NCBI RefSeq assembly: GCF_002264395.1 | Contig: NZ_NFVA01000003.1 | Location: 1-64,000, forward strand | DNA length: 64,000 bases | Direction of reading: 5' to 3' | DNA from: Paenibacillus sp. VTT E-133291 | GTDB taxonomy: Bacteria; Bacillota; Bacilli; Paenibacillales; Paenibacillaceae | In this document: piece by piece, positions 25,724 through 34,083 of the stretch | Numbering within the stretch: position 1 is the stretch's first letter | Layout: every line of letters starts with the position of its first letter | The notes under the pieces: generated by a model | What the model saw: the letters and a program-made list of their open reading frames with translations, nothing else | What the model was told of the DNA's origin: nothing | Databases searched by the model: none | Position numbers and translations under genes: made by a program

Positions 25724-26499
25724 TAGCTTTCCCTCCCTGCAATCTCCATCTCTTTCCATATTTCATGAAAAAGCTCCGAAAAGCCTGGCAGATCTCGCGC
25801 AAACAGCGGAGGTGCTGACCGAATTTGCTCTGGCACTGAAAATACTTTACGGATCTTCCCTGGATTTCGTTGTAGAAGAATAACACTGCTACTTACTGCA
25901 ATAGCCTCTGATAGATCATGCGTGACTAAGATTGCAGTCGTTCCCCTGCTGCGTAAGGTCTCAGAGACCAAATCCTCCAGCTGTAATTTGATCTGGTAAT
26001 CAAGCGCCGAGAACGGCTCGTCTAATAGAAGCAGTCCAGGATTCGTAGCCAAGGTACGTACCAGAGCGACTCTCTGGCGCATCCCACCTGATAACTGAGA
26101 AGGATAGGCGTTCTCTTTTCCCTCTAAACCCATCTCTTGAAGAAGCTCCAAAGTCCGCTTTCTGCTCTCCTCGTTCAAGCTTCCAGTCAGCTCCAGACCT
26201 AGCACGGCATTGTCCAGAATACTCCGCCAAGGAAAAAGATAATCCTGCTGCAGCATATACCCAACCTCTGGTGAGGGACCCGTAATGGGCTGGCCATTTA
26301 CGAATACATCGCCTTGAGAGGGCTGCAGCAGTCCTGCAATAATTGATAGAAGAGTCGTCTTGCCGCAACCACTTGGTCCCACTAAGCTAACGAACTCTCC
26401 TTGCTCGACATTAAGGTTTAGGTCCTCAACGGCCAGTGAAGCTTCTCGGTCGCCAAGATAGGCATGCGTTACTCCCTTTAATTGCACTACTGGAAGCAT
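25723..26499 (-). CDS. ABC transporter ATP-binding protein, SsuB/TauB/ThiZ family
   Basis: 258 residues with Walker A GPSGCGKTTLLSIIAGL, Q-loop MLQQDYLFPW, signature LSGGMRQRVALVRTLA, Walker B LLLLDEPFSALD and a switch His in LVTHDLSEA. ATG 26499 follows AAGGAGGGG at good spacing; the open frame to 26517 lacks a binding site. It energises the permease encoded immediately downstream, with which it shares overlapping stop and start codons. Confidence 0.95.
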   Translation of the reverse strand: MLPVVQLKGVTHAYLGDREASLAVEDLNLNVEQGEFVSLVGPSGCGKTTLLSIIAGLLQPSQGDVFVNGQPITGPSPEVGYMLQQDYLFPWRSILDNAVLGLELTGSLNEESRKRTLELLQEMGLEGKENAYPSQLSGGMRQRVALVRTLATNPGLLLLDEPFSALDYQIKLQLEDLVSETLRSRGTTAILVTHDLSEAIAVSSSVILLQRNPGKIRKVFSVPEQIRSAPPLFARDLPGFSELFHEIWKEMEIAGRES

Positions 26500-26552
26500 T
26501 GTCAGCCCCTCCTTCAATTTTACACATCTTATTTAGGATCTTCGGTTCTCTC

Positions 26553-27575
26553 TTATTTTGAAGTGCTGCTCTTTATGCTCTTCTCTGCTTTCTCAGCAAA
26601 GCTATTATTCACTATTTTGTCAGCGGGAACGCGTTCTTTAAGCTCACCAGCATTATCAATGACATCGAGCAGATTGTTCCATTCTTCTTGATCAATAATC
26701 GGATTAACCGCATAGGTATCCTGTTCCTTATAACGTTTGACTGCAGAAATCACGATATCTTTGTCTGTCTTATCAAAATAAGTCATTATCGCATCCGCAA
26801 TTTCTTCAGGGCTATGTTCCTTCACCCAAAGCTGTGCACGTTGGATCGCATTTGTGAACTTCTGCACCGTGTCTCCATTTTTACTAATATAGCTGTTCTT
26901 AGACATAAACACGGTGTACGGTAAATAGCCGCTCTCCACACCAAACGAAGCCACTACTGACCCTCGGCCCTCACGTTCAAAGATTGAAGCCTGCGGTTCA
27001 AACAGCTGCACATAATCGCCTGTACCTGAAGCATAAGCACCGGCAATATTGGCAAAGTCAATATTTTGGATCAAGGTTATATCTTTTGTTGGATCTATTC
27101 CTTTTTTAGATAAAGTAAACGCACCTGCCATTTGTGGCATTCCGCCTTTTCTTTGCCCCAGGAAGGTAGAACCCTTCACTTTATCCCAGTTAAACGCTCC
27201 GTCTGCCTTGCGGGCAAACAGGAACGTTCCATCCCTCTGAGTCAGCTGTGCAAAATTAATGACCGGATCATCTGAACCCTGTTGATACACATAAATGGAG
27301 GTTTCTGAACCTACCAATGCAACATCGATGGCACCTGAGAGGAGTGCAGTCATGGTTTTATCTCCACCGGGAATCGTCTGTAGTTCTACGTCAAGTCCTT
27401 CGTCTTTAAAGAAATTTTGTGATAAGGCAACATATTCGGGTGCATAAAAGACAGAACGGGTGACCTCACCAATCTTCACCTTTACCAACTCTGACTTTCC
27501 GCCGCAACCGGCAAGCACTGAAAAGCATAAAGTAATGATCATGAGCGACAATGACAGCTTTTTCCTAATCTTCAT
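26553..27575 (-). CDS. ABC transporter substrate-binding lipoprotein, NMT1/THI5-like
   Basis: 340 residues. The signal peptide (MKIRKKLSLSLMIITLCFSV) ends in the lipobox LAGC. The mature protein has the NMT1/SsuA fold: FYAPEYVALSQNFFKDEGLDVELQTIPGG, ALLSGAIDVALVGSE, then YLPYTVFMSKNSYI. This captures the substrate for the downstream ATPase and permease. Family members bind pyrimidines, sulfonates or nitrate; I cannot tell which. It heads the three-gene operon. Confidence 0.92.
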   Translation of the reverse strand: MKIRKKLSLSLMIITLCFSVLAGCGGKSELVKVKIGEVTRSVFYAPEYVALSQNFFKDEGLDVELQTIPGGDKTMTALLSGAIDVALVGSETSIYVYQQGSDDPVINFAQLTQRDGTFLFARKADGAFNWDKVKGSTFLGQRKGGMPQMAGAFTLSKKGIDPTKDITLIQNIDFANIAGAYASGTGDYVQLFEPQASIFEREGRGSVVASFGVESGYLPYTVFMSKNSYISKNGDTVQKFTNAIQRAQLWVKEHSPEEIADAIMTYFDKTDKDIVISAVKRYKEQDTYAVNPIIDQEEWNNLLDVIDNAGELKERVPADKIVNNSFAEKAEKSIKSSTSK

Positions 27576-27747
27576 TCTTCATTCTCCTTTCTTACCGGGT
27601 CCTTCACCCTTGCTTAAAGCATATGCAGATGCCTACTAAAAGGTTAAAACCTTCAATAACATAGGGAAATCCGAGAATAACCATGATACTAGCGACTTTT
27701 ATTGAAATAATGGATAAATATCGATTCATTTGCTGTTTTTGTATCTG

Positions 27748-27761
27748 TGCAAACGTTTTAC
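27748..27761 (+). promoter_or_regulatory. Candidate cre site 1 (CcpA) upstream of amylase
   Basis: TGCAAACGTTTTAC resembles the catabolite-responsive element (TG-A-A-CG-T-T pattern) and overlaps the -35 of the candidate amylase promoter. It could also bind a LacI-type maltose regulator. Confidence 0.5.
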
Positions 27762-27786
27762 CTAAGGGGATGCATTCGAGTACTAT
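27757..27786 (+). promoter_or_regulatory. Candidate amylase promoter
   Basis: TTTACC (27757-27762), 18-base spacer, TACTAT (27781-27786). It is flanked by the two cre-like sites. Confidence 0.5.
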
Positions 27787-27791
27787 AGGAA

Positions 27792-27805
27792 ATAAAGCGC
27801 TTTCC
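27792..27805 (+). promoter_or_regulatory. Candidate cre site 2 (CcpA), immediately downstream of -10
   Basis: ATAAAGCGCTTTCC contains the perfect AAAGCGCTTT palindrome of a cre box. It sits just after the candidate -10, the classic position for CcpA repression or roadblock. Confidence 0.65.
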
Positions 27806-27848
27806 ATTTCTTGTATTAGAAAATTTGCAATAGAAGGAGTTTTTACAT

Positions 27849-29549
27849 ATGTATAAAGGTGCTACGTTCAAAACCAAAAAAATTACAATATGCTCTCTGG
27901 TGGGCATCAGCCTAACCACATTACTGCTGTCTGGTTGCACTGGTAATTCAATCAACAAAACACCTGTTGCCACGCCCTCCCCTAGAGCAGGCTCCATTCA
28001 GAGCACCGCTGCACCCCAAGCTGGAAAAGTTATAAATAAGACGGACGAACAACCTTCCACCGTTTATTATGAATTATTTGTTCGTTCCTTCTATGATTCA
28101 GACGGCGATGGCATTGGAGATCTCAAAGGGATCACCCAGAAGCTGGATTACTTAAATGATGGGAATCCTGAAACCACGACTGATTTGGGGATTGGCGGGA
28201 TTTGGCTCATGCCCATCAACCCATCACCAAGCTATCATGGATATGATGTAACTGATTATCGTGCGATTAATCCTGAATATGGGACGATTGAGGATATGCA
28301 GGAGCTTATTACAGAGGCGCATAAACGAGGAATTAAAATAATTATGGACTTGGTTGTGAATCATACCTCCAAAGAACACCCATGGTTCGTAGACTCGGCT
28401 AAAAACAGTGACAGCAAATATCGTGATTGGTACGTCTGGGCCGAGGATCAAGGTCGTCCCGCAAATGGAGCCAGCGCTGCTGGCGGTGGCAATGCGTGGC
28501 ATTCTATCCTTGGCAGTCATTATCTGGGCGGATTTTGGGAAGGCATGCCTGATCTGAATTTCGATAATGCAGAAGTTCGTACTGAAATGAAGGACATCGG
28601 AAAGTTTTGGCTGGAGCAAGGAGTGGATGGCTTCCGACTAGATGCTGCGAAGCATATCTACGAAGATCTTTTGAGTGACAAAAGTGAGGCTACTACTGCT
28701 AAAAATGTATCCTGGTGGCAGGAGTTCCGCAAGGCTATGAATGAAGTAAACCCAGAGGCATACATTGTTGGCGAGGTCTGGGAGAATTCTGCTGTCACTG
28801 TCGGAGCTTATTTAGATCAAGCATTTGACTCAAGCTTTAACTTTGGCTTAGCAGAAACACTAGTGAACTCTGTAAAAACTGAAAAAGATAGCGGGACGGC
28901 CTTTACGCTGGAACGAACCTATAAATTGTATTCCAAAATATCCGATAACCAATTTACCGATGCTACTTTCTTGACAAATCATGATCAAAACAGAGTTATG
29001 AGTCAATTAGACAATAACCCGAATCATGCAAAAATGGCAGCAGCCCTACTGTTAACTTTGCCTGGGAATCCTTTTATCTATTATGGTGAAGAAATTGGAA
29101 TGCTCGGTGTGAAGCCAGATGAAGGACTTCGAGAGCCTATGAGATGGAGTGCAGCCGATCAAGGAGAGGGGCAGACTACATGGGAGGCCGGACGTAATAA
29201 TGCGGGTGCGATAAACGTTGATGTTGAGAGCCAGCTGAATGACAGTGGTTCAATGCTAGAAAGATATCGTGAGCTTATTGCGCTAAGAAATGAGATTCCT
29301 GCGCTCCGGGATGGCGGAATCCGTGACTATGCTTCTGGCAATCCCGGGGTTATGGCTTACGAACGACTAACAACACAGGATCAGGTGCTCGTCGTTCATA
29401 ACCTTACTGGAGAAGAACAAACCGTTGTACTGCAACCCAATGTCGAGGGTTTCTCTTACTCCAAGATCCTAAAGACGATTGCTGTCAAATCGATCTTGAA
29501 TTCAGATCAACTTACCCTCCCTCCTTATTCAACCGCTATTGTGGAGTGA
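27849..29549 (+). CDS. Alpha-amylase family (GH13) lipoprotein
   Basis: 566 residues. Signal peptide with lipobox LLSGC (residues about 26-30), so the enzyme is anchored outside the membrane. A short Thr/Pro linker leads into the GH13 barrel: FVRSFYDSDGDGIGDLKGI, DLVVNHTSKEHPWF, GFRLDAAKHIY (catalytic Asp), IVGEVWE (acid/base Glu) and TNHDQNRV (third carboxylate). A C-terminal beta domain ends the protein. It probably degrades starch or maltodextrins. AAGGAG with 9-base spacing precedes the ATG. Two cre-like sites upstream suggest glucose repression. Its last 14 bases overlap the convergent gene at 29536. Confidence 0.93.
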   Translation: MYKGATFKTKKITICSLVGISLTTLLLSGCTGNSINKTPVATPSPRAGSIQSTAAPQAGKVINKTDEQPSTVYYELFVRSFYDSDGDGIGDLKGITQKLDYLNDGNPETTTDLGIGGIWLMPINPSPSYHGYDVTDYRAINPEYGTIEDMQELITEAHKRGIKIIMDLVVNHTSKEHPWFVDSAKNSDSKYRDWYVWAEDQGRPANGASAAGGGNAWHSILGSHYLGGFWEGMPDLNFDNAEVRTEMKDIGKFWLEQGVDGFRLDAAKHIYEDLLSDKSEATTAKNVSWWQEFRKAMNEVNPEAYIVGEVWENSAVTVGAYLDQAFDSSFNFGLAETLVNSVKTEKDSGTAFTLERTYKLYSKISDNQFTDATFLTNHDQNRVMSQLDNNPNHAKMAAALLLTLPGNPFIYYGEEIGMLGVKPDEGLREPMRWSAADQGEGQTTWEAGRNNAGAINVDVESQLNDSGSMLERYRELIALRNEIPALRDGGIRDYASGNPGVMAYERLTTQDQVLVVHNLTGEEQTVVLQPNVEGFSYSKILKTIAVKSILNSDQLTLPPYSTAIVE

Positions 29550-30204
29550 GAAATGAGGAAGAATGTAACACCCACTTTGTTACTGACCCACATAATTGAG
29601 CTTTTGTAATCGGGAGGGCTATAAGCCAGTCTTTGGATGGATCACTGCTCATTCGTAACAACCAGCCACTGGAATGATCGCCCAAGAAGCGTGCTTTCTG
29701 GAACCTCCATCCACTGTCACTGGATGTGCAAAGTCGTAATTCTCCCTCCGACATGAAGCACTTCATCACCCGTGCCAGCTGGATGGAATGTACATCATCC
29801 CCTGTCTCAGCTGCTAAACAATCTGAGAGCATTTGCAGCGTGGATGAACATGAGCTTTTTTTCAGCTCCTCAAACTTTATTTTTGACATTAGTAATGCCG
29901 GAATCCCATGATTGTAAAGCTCTTTCATGTTCTCACATTCGAACAGCTGAAGACAAAAGCTCTCCATTTCACTTTCATCCTTTAATTCATAGGGAAGGGT
30001 TTCCGGGTTACTATTGCAGATTACTAGTATCCTGTCTTTATGTATTTGCAGACACAGATCCTTCATTTCCTCCTTCTCTTTATATTTCAATCTACAGATC
30101 CGTTCTGCGGTTAAACCTGTATGTAACTGATCCAGAACTGCTTGCCCCTTTGCTTCATCTGGAAATAAAAAATGCGTTAAATCGGCCAATCCATTGTCAT
30201 TCAC
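29536..30204 (-). CDS. Hypothetical protein, 222 residues
   Basis: GTG start with AAGGA 9 bases upstream. The protein is soluble, acidic and rich in Glu and Cys (LKYKEKEEMKDLCLQIHKDR, FCLQLFECENMKELY, KKSSCSSTLQMLSDCLAAE). It has no signal peptide or membrane span. No family is recognised. It converges on the amylase gene with a 14-base overlap. Confidence 0.7.
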   Translation of the reverse strand: MNDNGLADLTHFLFPDEAKGQAVLDQLHTGLTAERICRLKYKEKEEMKDLCLQIHKDRILVICNSNPETLPYELKDESEMESFCLQLFECENMKELYNHGIPALLMSKIKFEELKKSSCSSTLQMLSDCLAAETGDDVHSIQLARVMKCFMSEGELRLCTSSDSGWRFQKARFLGDHSSGWLLRMSSDPSKDWLIALPITKAQLCGSVTKWVLHSSSFLTPQ

Positions 30205-30346
30205 ATCATTGTATCCTTCCTGTATTTCATATATATGTATATTAATCTAACAATCTTTATGTTATCATAAGCTAATTTTAAGGTAAAATTAAGAAACAAA
30301 GGGTATTATCATTAACATGAAATACTTTTAGCGAGGTGTCTTCAAA

Positions 30347-30586
30347 ATGAGAATGCTCATCACATTTCAGAACAAACTTGTACCTGTGTATTTCACAACA
30401 GAAAATAAACAGCCCACTCAAAAAGTACTTAGATTACTTAACAGTACGTTGGAGCTCAAAATTCAAAAGGGCAAGAATGCCATCCAGAAATGCCTGAATT
30501 CATTAATTAGTATCGAAATTAAAGGCTCTGAGGCTATATTGCACAGTTATAGTGAGAATGATTCATTGGCGCTATCCCTCTATTAA
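30347..30586 (+). CDS. Hypothetical protein, 79 residues
   Basis: GAGGTG with an 8-base spacer before ATG 30347, and an intrinsic terminator whose stem includes the stop codon, define a compact single-gene unit. The product (MRMLITFQNKLVPVYFTTEN, then STLELKIQKGKNAIQKCLNSL) is basic and soluble with mixed strand/helix character. No family recognised. Confidence 0.6.
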   Translation: MRMLITFQNKLVPVYFTTENKQPTQKVLRLLNSTLELKIQKGKNAIQKCLNSLISIEIKGSEAILHSYSENDSLALSLY

Positions 30587-30604
30587 TAGAGGGGTAGTTT
30601 TTTT
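30572..30604 (+). terminator. Terminator overlapping the stop of the 79-residue gene
   Basis: CTATCCCTCTAT, TA loop, ATAGAGGGGTAG, then seven T. A 12-bp stem with one G-T pair. Confidence 0.9.
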
Positions 30605-30632
30605 GTTAAGTTTCTTTTATCCTTTGGCAGAC

Positions 30633-30667
30633 AAAACAGCAAGTCTCAGAAAGAGACTTGCTGTTTT
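30633..30667. terminator. Bidirectional terminator
   Basis: AAAACAGCAAGTCTC, five-base loop, GAGACTTGCTGTTTT. A perfect 15-bp stem with T-runs on both strands. It probably serves the small minus-strand gene at 30716-30853. Confidence 0.9.
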
Positions 30668-30715
30668 TAAGTTTGCTGCTTTAGTAATGAATGATTACAT
30701 GAGTTTGGAGCAATT

Positions 30716-30853
30716 TCAGCTAATTTTATAGTTCTTATTCTCTGCTTTTTCAGCTTTCTGTATCCGAAGTTTAAAGAGTCTCACTAAATTTTGGCGTGTA
30801 TGCTCTTCGTGACAGCTATCCAATTTCTTAATGATAAACCGATCAATGGACAT
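30716..30853 (-). CDS. 45-residue small basic protein, unknown function
   Basis: AAGGAG lies 8 bases before ATG 30853 (an in-frame ATG at 30859 is only 2 bases away). The product MSIDRFIIKKLDSC continues as a helical, basic chain (RQNLVRLFKLRIQKAEKAEN) ending KNYKIS. A perfect terminator follows within 50 bases. It is too short for routine gene calling. No family recognised. Confidence 0.55.
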   Translation of the reverse strand: MSIDRFIIKKLDSCHEEHTRQNLVRLFKLRIQKAEKAENKNYKIS

Positions 30854-31007
30854 GTCCATCGCTCCTTTTAATTCATTCAGATCCTTATGGATATAGGGAA
30901 TATTTTCCTGTTACCTTGTAAGTTTATTAACCGGGATTTGTATTTTTCAAACTCTGTTTCCTTTATAAAATACTCATTTCCCCCAAAAAACAATTACAAA
31001 AAAATAA

Positions 31008-31036
31008 TTTACAAACAAAAGAATACATGCTATATT
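31008..31036 (+). promoter_or_regulatory. azoR promoter
   Basis: TTTACA (31008-31013), 17-base spacer, TATATT (31031-31036), 45 bases before the azoR start. Confidence 0.7.
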
Positions 31037-31081
31037 ATTTATAGTTAATATTAAATACACACATTCAAGGGAGCAATCATA

Positions 31082-31708
31082 ATGTCTAAAGTTTTATTTA
31101 TCAAAGCAAACAACCGTCCAGCAGAACAATCCGTAAGCGTTAAGCTTTACAATGAATTCTTGGAGAACTACAAACTCAACAATCCAGAAGATGAAATCAC
31201 TGAACTTGATCTGTTTGCAGAGCAACTTCCTTACTACGATAATACCCTGATCTCTGGTATGTACAAAGCTGCTCAAGGCTACGAACTAACAGCTGAAGAA
31301 GCAGCAGGTGCTGCTGTAGTTAATAAATATTTGGAACAGTTTATCGCTGCTGATAAAGTAGTATTCGGTTTCCCACTGTGGAACATGACTGTACCAGCTG
31401 TATTGCATACTTATGTCGATTACCTTTGCCAAGCTGGCAAAACCTTCTCTTACACTGCTGAAGGTCCAGTTGGTCTTTTGACAGGTAAAAAAGCAATCGT
31501 TCTGAACGCTAGAGGTGGTATTTATTCCGAAGGTCCTGCAGCAAGTGCTGAAATGGCTGTAAACTTCATCGTTGGTAACCTTAACCTCTGGGGTATTAAA
31601 GATATTACTCAAGTCATCATCGAAGGTCATAACCAACTTCCTGCACAATCCGCTGAAATCATTGAGAACGGATTACAATTGGCTAAGGAAACTGCTGCAT
31701 CGTTCTAA
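31082..31708 (+). CDS. azoR: FMN-dependent NADH-azoreductase
   Basis: 208 residues of the flavodoxin-like AzoR family: LFIKANNRPAEQSVSVKLYN (FMN phosphate-binding region), FGFPLWNMTVPAVLHTYVDYL (the family WNM motif) and IVLNARGGIYSEGP. It uses NADH to reduce quinones and azo compounds and is usually part of electrophile or quinone defence. Strong AAGGGAG binding site. Flanked by its own promoter and a strong terminator, so monocistronic. Confidence 0.95.
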   Translation: MSKVLFIKANNRPAEQSVSVKLYNEFLENYKLNNPEDEITELDLFAEQLPYYDNTLISGMYKAAQGYELTAEEAAGAAVVNKYLEQFIAADKVVFGFPLWNMTVPAVLHTYVDYLCQAGKTFSYTAEGPVGLLTGKKAIVLNARGGIYSEGPAASAEMAVNFIVGNLNLWGIKDITQVIIEGHNQLPAQSAEIIENGLQLAKETAASF

Positions 31709-31737
31709 TACAAGCCTATAAAAGAATTTAGAAAAAA

Positions 31738-31767
31738 GGGTGACCCTGAGTGGTCACCCTTTTTTTT
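31738..31767. terminator. azoR/rsgA bidirectional terminator
   Basis: GGGTGACC, six-base loop, GGTCACCC, T-run on plus and A-run on its other side, between convergent azoR and rsgA. Confidence 0.92.
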
Positions 31768-31824
31768 GATTATCTAGCCTATTTAAATACTACCCTTGGC
31801 CCCGTCGCTGTCTATAAAGTTCTT

Positions 31825-32916
31825 CTAATACTCATCAAGTTCTTTACGCCAGCCGTACCCTCTAGTCCTTGTCGAATGAACTTTAGAAGAAGCTGCGGTT
31901 TTTCTCTTGAGCTTCACCTCTTTCGTGCTTTGGTACATCAGCTCCCGCTGTGTCTTCCGGTAGTTCAGCAGTCTCTTCTCTTCCAACTCACCGTTTTGAA
32001 CCGCTTCAAGTACCGCACAGCCCTCCTCACGTTCATGTCTACAGTTACTAAACCGACATCCAGCACCTAAGCTGCTAATATCACTAAACGCCAGATCTAA
32101 TCCACCTTCATCTTCCCATAGCTGCAGCTCACGCATCCCTGGTGTGTCCACTATGATTCCTCCGTCCGGCATAATAAACAGTTCACGGTGGGTAGTAGTA
32201 TGGCGTCCACGGCTATCGCCTTCTCTTACATCCTGTGTAAGCTGAAGGTTCTTTCCACATAACCAGTTGACCATCGTTGATTTGCCGCAGCCAGATGAAC
32301 CCGTTAAAGCTACTGTCTGTCCATTCCCAATGTAAGGCAGCAGTTTCTCACGGCCATTATCTTGCAATGCACTAACCGCATGAACTGGCACACCTGGAGC
32401 GGCGCTTTCCATTTCGGCAATTTTACTCTCTGCATCTAGGCAAAGATCCGCTTTGGTCAGTAGAATGACTGGATTGGCTCCGCTGTTCCAAGCCATGATT
32501 AAGTATCTCTCCATCCGCCGAACATTAAAGTCATCATTCAAAGCACTGACCAGAAATAAAGTTTCTACATTCGAGGCAACAATCTGCTCCTCTTGTGTGT
32601 TACCAGCTACCTTGCGTGAGATGACACTATGCCGAGGCAATATCCCATGTAAAATCGCATGCTCGCCGCCATCCTGCATGGAAAGAGCCACCCAGTCGCC
32701 GATCGCCGGAAAATCACCTGAAGCGACAAACGTATGTCTCAGCTTGCCTGATAGCTCACCCCATGTCTCTCCCAAATCAGTCATTACCCTATACTTACTA
32801 CCAAAATCGCCTACAATTCTTCCGGGAACAAGGCGTTTATCCTCCGTCTCCTTCCACTTTTCACCCCATTTTGAACTCCAATTTTCATTCCAACCATATT
32901 GCTGTATGTTAGTCAT
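31825..32916 (-). CDS. rsgA: Ribosome small subunit-dependent GTPase A (RsgA)
   Basis: 363 residues, a late-stage 30S maturation GTPase. An OB-fold N-terminus (GRIVGDFGSKYRVMTDLGE) precedes a circularly permuted G domain with order G4 (LLTKADL), G5 (HAVSAL), G1 (GSSGCGKSTMVN) and G3 (DTPGMREL). A C-terminal zinc knuckle (CRFSNCRHEREEGC) follows and then a basic tail. The 60-residue N-terminal addition rich in Trp (NENWSSKWGEKWKET) suggests the longer second-type RsgA seen in Bacillales rather than the prpC-prkC-linked copy. AGGAGG-type site before the ATG. Confidence 0.93.
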   Translation of the reverse strand: MTNIQQYGWNENWSSKWGEKWKETEDKRLVPGRIVGDFGSKYRVMTDLGETWGELSGKLRHTFVASGDFPAIGDWVALSMQDGGEHAILHGILPRHSVISRKVAGNTQEEQIVASNVETLFLVSALNDDFNVRRMERYLIMAWNSGANPVILLTKADLCLDAESKIAEMESAAPGVPVHAVSALQDNGREKLLPYIGNGQTVALTGSSGCGKSTMVNWLCGKNLQLTQDVREGDSRGRHTTTHRELFIMPDGGIIVDTPGMRELQLWEDEGGLDLAFSDISSLGAGCRFSNCRHEREEGCAVLEAVQNGELEEKRLLNYRKTQRELMYQSTKEVKLKRKTAASSKVHSTRTRGYGWRKELDEY

Positions 32917-32989
32917 TCGAATCCTCCTAAAGATCTGTTTAAGTTTTTATTTTTATTTACTAAGTACTTCCAGCATTCTCCGAGAACAT

Positions 32990-33023
32990 AAAAAGCCGCC
33001 AGGATTTAAGACTCCGGCGGCGG
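32990..33023 (-). terminator. Terminator of a short minus-strand unit
   Basis: On the minus strand, GCCGCCGGA pairs with TCCTGGCGGC (one mismatch) and is followed by TTTTT. No recognised gene ends here; a 22-codon frame (33024-33092) would. Confidence 0.65.
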
Positions 33024-33178
33024 TCACACTTCATGAACTCTTCTAGGGCGAAAAGGACAAAAAGTGCACACATAATCAGAAAAATGTCTCATCCTAAAGA
33101 CAAGGATAAGTTCATTTTCCCGTGCGATATATAGAGAAATAGACAATTAACTACAATTCCTATCGATTCTATATACGC

Positions 33179-33214
33179 AAAAAAGCCGCCGGACCCAATA
33201 CGGTTCCCGCGGCT
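33179..33214 (-). terminator. Terminator of the short peptide/sRNA unit
   Basis: On the minus strand AGCCGCGGGAACCG pairs with GGTCCGGCGGCT, followed by TTTTTT. It starts directly after the stop of the 40-codon frame. Confidence 0.8.
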
Positions 33215-33337
33215 CTAATAAGCGTAATAGAGCTTACCTGCTAAACTGCACGAATAACTTATTCGGCAGCCGCTGTTCCCGGAAGACACGTATCCACAAC
33301 AGTTGAGTTCATTACATTTAAAACTGTCATAAAACAT
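33215..33337 (-). CDS. Overlapping tiny ORFs in a short transcript (23- or 40-residue peptide)
   Basis: A GGAAGGAG site precedes two ATGs in different frames. ATG 33330 has the better spacing (10 bases) and encodes 23 residues, ending TVVDTCLPGTAAAE with its stop at 33259. ATG 33337 (3-base spacing) encodes 40 residues with five Cys (KCNELNCCGYVSSGNSGC), stopping exactly at the base of the terminator. A consensus promoter lies upstream, so transcription of roughly 180 bases is likely. Which frame is read, or whether the RNA itself is the product, cannot be decided from sequence. No family recognised. Confidence 0.5.
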   Translation of the reverse strand: MFYDSFKCNELNCCGYVSSGNSGCRISYSCSLAGKLYYAY

Positions 33338-33364
33338 CGTCTCCTTCCGAAATAAGATGCTGTT

Positions 33365-33394
33365 ATCATAAACGGCGCTGCCGTATAATGTCAA
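33365..33394 (-). promoter_or_regulatory. Promoter of the short peptide/sRNA unit
   Basis: On the minus strand TTGACA (33389-33394), 18-base spacer, TATGAT (33365-33370). Confidence 0.75.
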
Positions 33395-33411
33395 CTATAA
33401 ATTTTGATAAA

Positions 33412-34083
33412 TTACAAAATGGACTTAAGCTCGTTCAACTCGCAGATTATCTTCCAAGGTTGTATGTCCAACTGATCGTCCCAGGCATGTTTTCTTTGCA
33501 GCCAAATGCCTTGTAGCCCTGCTTTGCCTGCACCCCAAATATCATTTACAGGGTGATCTCCAATAAACAAAGTCTGATCTGCAGTAACTCCCAATCTGTC
33601 TAATGCAAGTTGATAAATCTTAGGATCGGGCTTAGCCATTCCTGCTTCTCCAGAAATAACAATAGCCTTGAAGTAGTCTCGCAGGGCAAGGGTATCAATT
33701 TTGGTGTTCTGGATATCTACTTTGCCGTTGGTAACCAGACCAAGTATATAACCTCGCTCCTTGCAGTACTTCAGAACGTCCACCGCATCCTTCATTGTAA
33801 CACCATGATTGATATAACTTGCATCATAATACGCACGAATATGTTCAGCCGTAACTGGCGTTTCCCAAGGCAGTACCTCGCTTAGCTCTACGAAGAATCC
33901 GTCCTTATCACGGTATCCATCAGCATCTCTGTGAATCATATCCTCGATTACCCTCTGCGCTTCTTCAGCTTCCAAATGTCCTAGGAAGTCCTGAACAAAC
34001 TGTATACTAAAACTGCGAAAGGTATGATCACGATCCATTAACGTATTATCCAAATCAAATAATATAGCTTGTATCTCTTTCAT
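33412..34083 (-). CDS. HAD-family hydrolase
   Basis: 223 residues with motif I ILFDLDNTLMDRD, motif II LVTNGK, motif III lysine in EAGMAKPDPKIY, and motif IV LFIGDHPVNDIWGA. A helical cap lies between motifs I and II, as in subfamily I phosphatases (pyrimidine nucleotidase or phosphoglycolate phosphatase-like). The substrate cannot be assigned. ATG 34083 is taken over the adjacent TTG at 34086. The stop is only about 18 bases upstream of the peptide-unit promoter. Confidence 0.9.
   Translation of the reverse strand: MKEIQAILFDLDNTLMDRDHTFRSFSIQFVQDFLGHLEAEEAQRVIEDMIHRDADGYRDKDGFFVELSEVLPWETPVTAEHIRAYYDASYINHGVTMKDAVDVLKYCKERGYILGLVTNGKVDIQNTKIDTLALRDYFKAIVISGEAGMAKPDPKIYQLALDRLGVTADQTLFIGDHPVNDIWGAGKAGLQGIWLQRKHAWDDQLDIQPWKIICELNELKSIL

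Noticed and set aside
27604..27807. 67-codon minus ORF upstream of the amylase gene
   Set aside because: It has no ribosome-binding site and lies over the amylase promoter and cre-like sites.
27576..27848. TPP riboswitch upstream of the NMT1/THI5-like ABC operon
   Set aside because: The conserved CTGAGA and ACCTGA elements are absent in the leader of the substrate-binding protein gene.
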